Assembly: GCA_007115705.1 (NCBI GenBank)
Contig: QXEO01000434.1
Coordinates: 558,001 to 622,000, forward strand
DNA: 64,000 nt
Source of the DNA: Dactylis glomerata
Taxonomy: Eukaryota; Streptophyta; Magnoliopsida; Poales; Poaceae
Reading direction: 5' to 3'
The position numbers were made by a program, and so were the translations under genes. The notes beneath the pieces were generated by a model. That model saw nothing but the letters and a program-made list of their open reading frames with translations, made no database searches and was not told the origin of the DNA. This document shows, in pieces, positions 57,887 to 64,000 of the stretch; position 1 is the stretch's first letter; each line of letters opens with the position of its first letter.

Positions 57887-58812
57887 TGTCGGGGGGATGA
57901 CCCCCGGTAGGGTCAAGAGACTATAAAGATGCAAGGACTATGGTTGACTTTATGCCGGTTGACCAAGGAAGGGCCTGGCCGGAATATAAGAGCATCGGCC
58001 AGGCGGGCATATTTGTATATCCCGGCTGGTGTCCGGATATGTCGGCATAACCGGGATACTCATTGTGGAGTGCCGGCATATGCATAGATATGCCGGCCTA
58101 ACTTGTATGTTATCTCGTGCAGGAGCAGGGTGCCGGATTACCCGACCTTCATAGGTCGATGGTCCGGCATATAGGTCCGGGATATGGCCAACGGTCATAT
58201 CCGGGATACATAAGTCAGCTAAGGTGTCCAATCCCTACAATCAAGGAGAGGTTCTGCCGAGTATGGAGAGAGATCGTGGTGACAGGGTGCACAGTGGTGG
58301 TCTACCTACCATCACTGTGCACAAGTACGAGCTTACCTCAGTGAGGTAAGGTCACAGTGCAGGAAGTACAAGGTACAGGGATATGAAGTCCCATCGAGAG
58401 CAATCAGGGAGAAAGTCAAGGGTCGATGCCTTCGTCAGCAAGTTCTGGTTGGAGCGTAGCTGGTGTCTCCTGCTCTTATATGACCGTTGTAACCCTGGCC
58501 GCCACTATATAAGGTGGCATAGGGAGCCCTGGTAAAGGGTTGGCCACTCTGTGTTCTTACACTTAGCAGTTCATCTTCATCCTCTAGCATAGAGCTTGGA
58601 AGCACCAGTTTGGTATACTCCATCAATCCAAATACATAACCAGTAGAGCAGGAGTAGGGGTGTTATCTCCTTACGAGAGCCCCGAACCTGGGTAGATCTG
58701 TGTTCCTTTCTGTTATGCTTTTTAGCTCGTTCCCCTCTCCCGAATCCCCCAGCATCTAGTTCGGCCCCCATTTAAGCCATCCTATGGCATATGTTGTTTC
58801 ACCACGACGACA
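57887..58812 (+). repeat. E4 3' LTR
   Basis: 926 bp, same ends as the 5' LTR. Directly followed by E6 sequence (CCCCTGGTGG) without a TSD. Confidence 0.92.
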
Positions 58813-60543
58813 CCCCTGGTGGAGGCCGGATGGTCCTCCTCGTCGAAGCCGATCTTGCACGTTGACCACTTCATTAGGCGATTGCCGACGTTGGGCTGTG
58901 CCGCCGCGATCTCTCGCAACAGCTGCTTGAAGTGTCGGTTAGACAAAGGAGCCTGAGCTCCACCCAGGAGGCAGGCGGTGAAGTCTCACGGCTCTTGATA
59001 GCCCCCCTGGTTCTCCTCCCGATGATCAATCGCTGGTGGGGGCAGCGGCAGCGGCTCGGGATTGGCTCGAGACAGACCCTCGCGGCGGCGACCTTCCTCA
59101 CGGTCGTTGTCGCGGCGATCGCCCCGGGATCCACTCTTGCCGTAGCTGCGGCCACCCCCGCGGCGCTTGGAGACACCACTTTCTTCATGAAACTTTCGGA
59201 CAATCCAACAATCGTCGGTATTGTGGGTGTCCTTCTTGTGGAGAATGCAGTAGCGGTGACGACGACCTTTGTTGCGTTCGGAGCGGTCCCCGCGGCGTTG
59301 CTTATGATCTGGCTCCGCCGCGAGGACAGCAGCCTCCTTTCGCTTGGGGTCCTTGGACTTCGGATTTGGGGGAAGTGCCTCCGGTAGGTTGTGCACGAAG
59401 AGCCTCCCCTCCTCAGCCTTGGCGCAGCGGTCGGCGATCTCGAAGAGCCTGACGACGGAAGTCAGCTCATCATTCATGGACAACTTCTCCCTCATCTTGA
59501 TGTCGGAGACGCCCGTGGAGAACGCGGAGATGACCTCCTCGTTAGAGATCCTGGGGATCTTGTTCCTCATCTGGCCGAAGCGCTGGATATACTGACGAAG
59601 TGTCTCGCCCTTGTACTGACGCACCACCTTAAGATCGTTCTTAGTGGCGGGGCGCTCGTATGTGGGCATGAAGTTGGCAACGAACTGACGACATAAATCC
59701 TTCCATGAAGTCACGGATTCGTGAGGAAGATTCATGAGCCAAGTTCGTGGAGCGTCCTTGAGGGCCATGGGGAACCAATTTGCCATGTCACGCTGGTCTC
59801 CACGCGCAGCCTGGACGGCGATGACGTAGAGCTTGAGGAATTCGATGGGGTTGGTGGTCCCGTCGTAATGCGCGCCGATGTCCGGCTTGAACTTGTCAGG
59901 CTAGACGACGTAGCGTTGCTGGCGAGTGAGAACAAGACACCCGGGGTTGTAGATAGGGTCACCGGGGGTCCTGACGTTCTTGCCAGCTTCGCCGATGTCG
60001 TCGATGGCGCGGTCATGATTTTCGCGGCTCAAGGGAGACGCGTGCGTCTTCTGGAGCGCGTTGGACGATTTGGCAGCTGGGCTCCCCGCGCGGCGAAGAT
60101 GCGGCGTGGGAAACCACCTTCTTGGCCTTGGCGGCCTTCCCATCTCCCGTGCCCGGGGCACGATGCCCCACCGCCAGATCTGGGTCTCCTGCGCCCTGGG
60201 CTCCTCCCTGGGCCGGGTCTTCGTTGGCGATGGCGACGAGCTCGGCGATTCGAGCGTGCCACCCCTCACGCCCGTCATCAGTGGGTTGATAGCGCAGCAG
60301 CTCCTGCGCCATGGCGAGAGCCTACGCGGGAGACAGCTGACTCCCAGAATGAGCGCGAGAAGTGGCGGTGGCGGTGAAGGAGAGCGAAGGCTCTGTACGC
60401 CCGGACGGGAGGTAGGAGGACTCCAAATCTTCCTCCTCTTCCTCCCCGGACGAAGCTTCATGACGATGGAAGATGGGCTCGGTTTGCCCCCGAACAGCGT
60501 TGCGACGGCGAAGACGCTCGAGCCTTGCGTTGGTGTCGGCCAT
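58813..60543 (-). pseudogene. E6 gag relic (Retrotrans_gag)
   Basis: Starts ATG at 60543, 33 bp after the PBS. The frame is broken by TAG at 60322-60324, a frameshift near 60060, TAG at about 59901 and TGA at about 58983. The best part, 58986-59786 (266 residues), holds the Retrotrans_gag domain: MANWFPMALKDAPRTWLMNLP, W..L...F...F..TYERPATKNDL, Q...E.LRQYIQRFGQ..N.IP. It continues with a basic region and CILHKKDTHNTDDCW, a zinc-binding-like Cys/His motif. After the TGA the junction motif TACLLGGAQAP and the DHPAS end are readable up to 58813. Non-functional. Confidence 0.85.
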
Positions 60544-60576
60544 GTCGAAGCAGATCTAGGAGAAAACAAACCACAG

Positions 60577-60595
60577 CCCCCTACCTGGCGCGCCA
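60577..60595 (-). promoter_or_regulatory. E6 primer-binding site
   Basis: TGGCGCGCCAGGTAGGGGG on the minus strand, two bases from the LTR. A PBS type common in grass Gypsy elements, distinct from the E4/E5 PBS. Confidence 0.8.
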
Positions 60596-60597
60596 AA

Positions 60598-61506
60598 TGT
60601 CGATGGATTTTGTGTCGCAAGAACACGGGGTACCACGCGACGGACCGAAAGATTCGAACACAGGGGGCTGAACGTGTGAGATCTAGGATCGCAACGAAAC
60701 ACGGTGACGGAAGCCTCGAGTTGTCGAACGCACTACGCATTGCAGAGAGAGATGCCAAGCTTTACCCAGGTTCAGGGCCCTTGTGGTGAGGTAACACCCC
60801 TACTTCCTGCCTTCTTGTATTACAACGCGACACCTCGCGAGGAGTACAAGGTCTTGGTTACAAAGCTCTAGCTGGCCAGAGGTTGAAGAACCTGCGTGCC
60901 CAGCTAGCAGCTTGGAGAAGATGAAGATTCGATCCCTTCTAAGGGGTGGCCTCCCCTCCTTTTATAGCGCCAAGGTCCTCCTTCCCCTTATCTTCTTGGG
61001 GAAGGGGTTGCCACACACGGCCAAGGAGGGAGGACAGCTGTAGACTACACTCTTCCGTGGACGTAGTCTTCATAGGGTAGTGGCGCCGGTCCACCGGAGT
61101 GGGTGGAGGAAGCTGACGTCTTCCCCTGGCGCCCTGCACCGTCCACGCTATTTTTAGGGGGGTGGCCAACAACCACTGTGCCGCTTTGGGCAGACACAGC
61201 GAAAGTTGGTCTCCTCCCTGTCGGGGATAGCGTGGGCGGTACGCGGTCTTCTGTCCCTTATCTTCTTGCTCCGCACACCAACGTGCTAAGCTGACGCGGA
61301 CGTGGTCCCTCTCCTCACCAGCGGGCGCTCGTGAGGAGGTCTTGTGGTCCTTAGCAGTTTTGGCCGTCGTTCTCCTCGTGAGGCGCCTCCTCATGAGTGT
61401 CTTCTCCGTAGCGTGGGTCGTTGATTCTCCCCTGGGCTGAAGATGGGCCGATGACGGGGCCCAAGAGCAGGTGGACCGGGATACCCCGGTATCCAGAACA
61501 CCGACA
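60598..61506 (-). repeat. E6 5' LTR
   Basis: 909 bp; on the minus strand TGTCGGTGTTCTGG... to ...CCATCGACA. TATAAAA at 60960-60966 (minus). Closely related to the LTR at 62036-62952. Confidence 0.88.
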
Positions 61507-62035
61507 GCTGTTTCTTTTTCCTCATGCATATCAACGGACGCGCCGTTTCGGAGCAGTTGTCTCACTGCGAGGAGCTTCGGGATGGGTGGATTCCCCCTAA
61601 TGAATTCACGATTCTGGCGGTCTATGATGGATTGCGGCAACGATGGGGGTAGAGTGCCGAGGCCGGTGTTACCAAAAAGAAGTGTAACTATATCCGGTGG
61701 GGGTAACTCTTTGTCAAGGAAAGACAAGTATGCCGAGGTCGGCAACTACTAAAGTGTAGACCGGCGAGGGTAGCAAACCGAAGTTGGAGCCGCAAAAGGG
61801 TGGGTATGCATGGTCGCGGGAAGGAACAGTGATTGGCTTGGATCAACGGCTGGGCCCCATACCAAGGAAGTGTGGATGGGAAAGTACGCCCGACTATGCA
61901 GCAAAGTGTTGATCTCCTATGGGTACAAGTGACCACCTCTGCAGAGTGTACAAAAAGTATCAAGATACTCCCTGTTCTGGGATGGAGCTATGAACACGGC
62001 AGGAAAGGAGCCCATCGAAGCTCTAATCAACCTGT
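61507..62035. other. 530-bp spacer between two same-family LTRs
   Basis: No gene recognised. Begins GCTGT and ends CCTGT, next to the LTRs of E6 and E7. It contains GTGCCGAGGCCGGTGTT and related words but no clear element signature. Confidence 0.5.
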
Positions 62036-62952
62036 TGTCGATGGATTTCGTGTCGCAAGAACACGGGGTACCACGCGACGGACCCGAAGATTCGAACGCA
62101 GGGGGCTGAACGTGTGAGATCTTGGATCGCGACGAAACACGGTGACGGAAGCCTCGATTGTCGGACGCGCTACGCACTGCAGAGAGGGAGACCGAGATTT
62201 ACCCAGGTTCAGGGCCCTCGTGGTGAGGTAAAACCCCTACTTCCTGCCTTCTTGTATTACGATGCGACACCTCGCGAGGAGTACAAGGCCTTGGTTACAA
62301 AGCTCTAGTTGGCCAGAGGTTGAAGAACCTGCGTGCCCAACTATCAGCTCGAAGAAGATGAAGATTAGATCAGACCAGATCCCCTCTAAGGGGTGGCCTC
62401 CCCTCCTTTTATAGCGCCAAGGGCCTCCTTCCCCTTATCTTCTTGGGGAAGGGGTTGCCACACACGGCCAAGGAGGGAGGACAGCTGTAGACTATGCTCT
62501 TCTGTAGACTTGGTCTTCGTAGGGTAGCGGCGCCGGTCCACAGGAGTGGGTGGAGGAGGCTGACGTCCTCCTCTGGCGCCCTGCACCATCCATGCTATAT
62601 TTAGGGGGGTGGCCAACTGCCACTGTGCCGCTTTGGGCAGGCACAGAGAAAGTTGGTCTCCTCCCTGTCGGGGGTAGCGTGGATGGTACGCAGTCTTCTG
62701 CCCGTTGTCTTCTTGCCCCGCACGAAATCGTGCTAGGCTGACGTGGGCGTACCTCCTCTCCTCACCAGCAGGGCTCGCGAGGAGGTCTTCTGGTCCTTAG
62801 CGGTTTCTGTCGTCGTTCTCCTCACGAGGCGCCTCCTCGTGAGGGTCTTCTCCGTAGCGAAGATTGTTGATTATCTCCTGGGCTGAAGATGGGCCGATGA
62901 CGGGGCCCAGGAGCAGGTGGACCGGGATACCCCGGTATCCATTACACCGACA
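62036..62952 (-). repeat. E7 3' LTR
   Basis: 917 bp, TGTCGGTGTAATGG... on minus to ...CCATCGACA. TATAAAA at 62407-62413 (minus). Aligns along its length with 60598-61506, with many small differences. Confidence 0.88.
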
Positions 62953-63326
62953 GTAGCCCCCGGGAGCCCGGCCCACAACGCGCCCTCTTGAGGAAGCGAA
63001 GGGACGGGGGCCCCCGAAGCGACTGGGCCCTCCGACGGCACGCGTCAACTGCGCGGTCAGAGGACCATGTGAAGATGCAGAGATCGCAGACGCGGGTCGT
63101 GGCCGCAGCTGGTGAGACGAAACGGCGGCGACGCTACAGTCTCCGAGGCGTCATCCATCATAATGATGCGTCGCTTGACTGCAGAGCGCTACGCCAACGC
63201 TTCGGTTCCCGCGCTGGGATTTGATGCATCGACGCTGGGTGATCCCCTTAAATAGGTCCTCCTCGAGACCGTCGGCACTTCACCTCTTTCCACCAGTGCC
63301 ACTTCCACCTCTTCTTCCCTGAGAGC
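62953..63326 (+). other. PPT of E7 and leader of its antisense gene
   Basis: 62953-62971 is the PPT on the minus strand. On the plus strand a TATA-like CTTAAATAGG at 63247-63256 lies about 70 bp upstream of the ATG at 63327, followed by a CT-rich leader. No other gene. Confidence 0.6.
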
Positions 63327-64000
63327 ATGGACCCCTCCAACTCCGCCGCCGCCGGTCCAAGCTCTGGGGCGAAGCGCCGTGGGCGCCCCCTGGGCAGCGG
63401 GAAAAAGGCGAAGGTCCCGGCCCAATGGACGCCCGGCGCCGGCGGCCCCCTCCGCATTGGCGCGCCGCGGCAGGGCGAGGCGAGCCGCGCCGCCGCGGGG
63501 ACCTCCGGCGCCCTGACCCTCAGGGGTCCTGCGCGTGGAGGCGCCCTGAACTCGCCGTCGCCGCTGGCGGCGGCGCCTGCTCCCCGCGCCTTGGGGAGCA
63601 TCGATCGGGCCCTCCGGGAGGTGGAGGCCGCCCTGGGCCCCCCTCCCCCGGTCGCAGATCTTCCTGCCCCGCCGGTGAACGGAGTGATCGCCACTCCGCG
63701 CCACCTGGCGGCGGCGATGCTGGGACCCCTCGTCGCCCCGGGGTCCCGCTTCCTTGAGCTCCTCGTCGTCGTCGACGCCCCGGGGTTCAACTCCCTCCGG
63801 TTGCCCGACGCCATCCGGAGGGTGCTTCACGCCCACGGCCCAGCCGCCGGGGAGATCACCCTGGGGGAGCAGAGCAGGCCAGATCTCTTCTGGCCTGTGG
63901 ACATCCTCTTCGGGCCGACCGGCAATGTCGTCCTCTCCGGCCGCTGGAGGCCCTTCGCCCTCGGCTGCCGCCTCCGCATCGGCGACCGCCTCGTCTTCCG
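63327..64000 (+). CDS. E7 antisense ORF: AT-hook plus B3-like protein, partial
   Basis: Open from ATG 63327 to the window end (224 complete codons, no stop), on the strand opposite to E7. An N-terminal AT-hook, KRRGRPLGSGKK (residues about 16-27), would bind the minor groove of AT-rich DNA. A Pro/Ala-rich linker follows. Near the end of the visible part, WPVDILFG..GNVVLSGRWRPFA and LRIGDRLVF (residues about 190-224) resemble the second half of a plant B3 DNA-binding domain (W..F...N.L..GD..vF). Very GC-rich with strong third-position G/C. Likely a nuclear DNA-binding accessory protein; the B3 call rests on this short pattern. Confidence 0.65.
   Translation, partial: MDPSNSAAAGPSSGAKRRGRPLGSGKKAKVPAQWTPGAGGPLRIGAPRQGEASRAAAGTSGALTLRGPARGGALNSPSPLAAAPAPRALGSIDRALREVEAALGPPPPVADLPAPPVNGVIATPRHLAAAMLGPLVAPGSRFLELLVVVDAPGFNSLRLPDAIRRVLHAHGPAAGEITLGEQSRPDLFWPVDILFGPTGNVVLSGRWRPFALGCRLRIGDRLVF

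Larger units (their letters stand above)
37162..58812 (+). mobile_element. E4: Tat/Retand-type Gypsy retrotransposon with antisense gene
   Basis: LTRs 37162-38087 and 57887-58812 (926 bp each), Tat-type PBS and gag-protease-RT-RNaseH-second RNaseH-integrase order on +, then an antisense gene on -. Without E5 it is about 15 kb. The two RNase H domains and an antisense ORF between pol and the 3' LTR are known marks of the Tat lineage (Retand, RIRE2, Grande). The flanks CATGA (left) and CCCCT (right) do not match, so there is no TSD. The left flank is E3 and the right flank is E6. LTR copies differ clearly (several percent by eye). Pol carries stops, a frameshift and E5, so it is not autonomous now. 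Confidence 0.9.
58813..61506 (-). mobile_element. E6: Gypsy element fragment on minus strand, 5' LTR plus gag
   Basis: Minus-strand element with 5' LTR 60598-61506, PBS TGGCGCGCCAGGTAGGGGG (60577-60595) and a broken gag. It is cut off at 58813 by the end of E4, just after the gag-protease junction motif, so pol and the 3' LTR are missing. The flank beside the LTR is GCTGT (61507-61511), but the partner TSD is lost. Confidence 0.85.
62036..64000 (-). mobile_element. E7: Gypsy element of the E6 family, 3' LTR and 3' interior, runs off the right edge
   Basis: The 3' LTR (62036-62952) on the minus strand is preceded by a PPT (CTCCCGGGGGCTAC on minus, 62953-62971). The interior contains an ORF on the opposite (plus) strand, the arrangement seen in Tat-type elements with antisense genes. 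The left flank is CCTGT (62031-62035); the right part lies outside the window. Confidence 0.82.

Noticed and set aside
60061..60789. 242-residue plus-strand ORF across E6 gag and LTR
   Set aside because: It crosses gag, PBS and LTR on the wrong strand; the minus-strand gag motifs explain the region.
63189..63836. Minus-strand ORFs of 188-215 residues in E7
   Set aside because: Low-complexity Arg/Gly/Ala-rich shadows of the plus-strand AT-hook/B3-like ORF in very GC-rich DNA.
1..64000. A host (non-transposon) protein-coding gene
   Set aside because: Every ORF with a recognisable domain belongs to a transposable element; the remaining ORFs are shadows or low-complexity frames.

Overview
The window looks like intergenic DNA from a large grass genome, most likely Pooideae (the wheat, barley, oat and ryegrass group). 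It holds no recognisable host gene. Almost all of it is transposable elements, many nested in one another. The grass assignment is an inference from the families present: non-autonomous Athila-type Gypsy elements with LTRs starting TGATACGTCT, Tat/Retand-type Gypsy elements with antisense genes, PIF/Harbinger and MULE relics, and a 5'-truncated LINE.

Left part (1-12391). A LINE reverse-transcriptase frame on the minus strand runs off the left edge. It is followed by a decayed Mutator-like (MULE) transposase on + with a recognisable intron, a convergent GRF-like zinc-finger relic on -, a decayed PIF/Harbinger transposase on -, and a 2.26-kb solo LTR (TGAAAG...CTTTCA ends, near-perfect TSD).

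Middle part (12392-37161). An Athila-like element that kept only gag and protease (called E3 here) is split by 20 kb of other DNA, and 252 bp of E3 is present on both sides of the split. The inserted DNA is a long truncated LTR (TGTAAC..., 16261-18608 plus 35288-36388) that was itself hit by a minus-strand non-autonomous Athila-like element E1 (18609-35282, TSD GCTAT). E1 was then hit in its own 5' LTR by a plus-strand member of the same family, E2 (25728-34121, TSD TGGAC). E2 carries a full gag ORF and a second ORF. E1 carries one shorter ORF that a microhomology deletion of 1708 bp explains.

Right part (37162-64000). A 21.7-kb Tat/Retand-type element E4 (37162-58812) carries gag-protease, RT, two RNase H domains and integrase on +, then an antisense gene on - for which a seven-exon model with consistent splice phases can be built (52344-56815). 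Its pol is split by E5 (42754-49324, TSD GCCGG), a very young non-autonomous element. E5 shares its LTR end and PBS with E4, and its interior is mostly tandem arrays. E4 itself has no TSD. To the right lie two minus-strand elements of another Gypsy family: E6 (5' LTR plus broken gag) and E7 (3' LTR plus the start of an antisense ORF with an AT-hook and a B3-like motif that runs off the right edge).

Insertion order from nesting and rough LTR comparison: E3, then the long LTR, then E1, then E2; and E4 before E5. The autonomous functions in the window (E4 pol) are broken by stops, a frameshift and E5, so nothing here looks fully autonomous. E1, E2 and E5 would all need proteins supplied from elsewhere.
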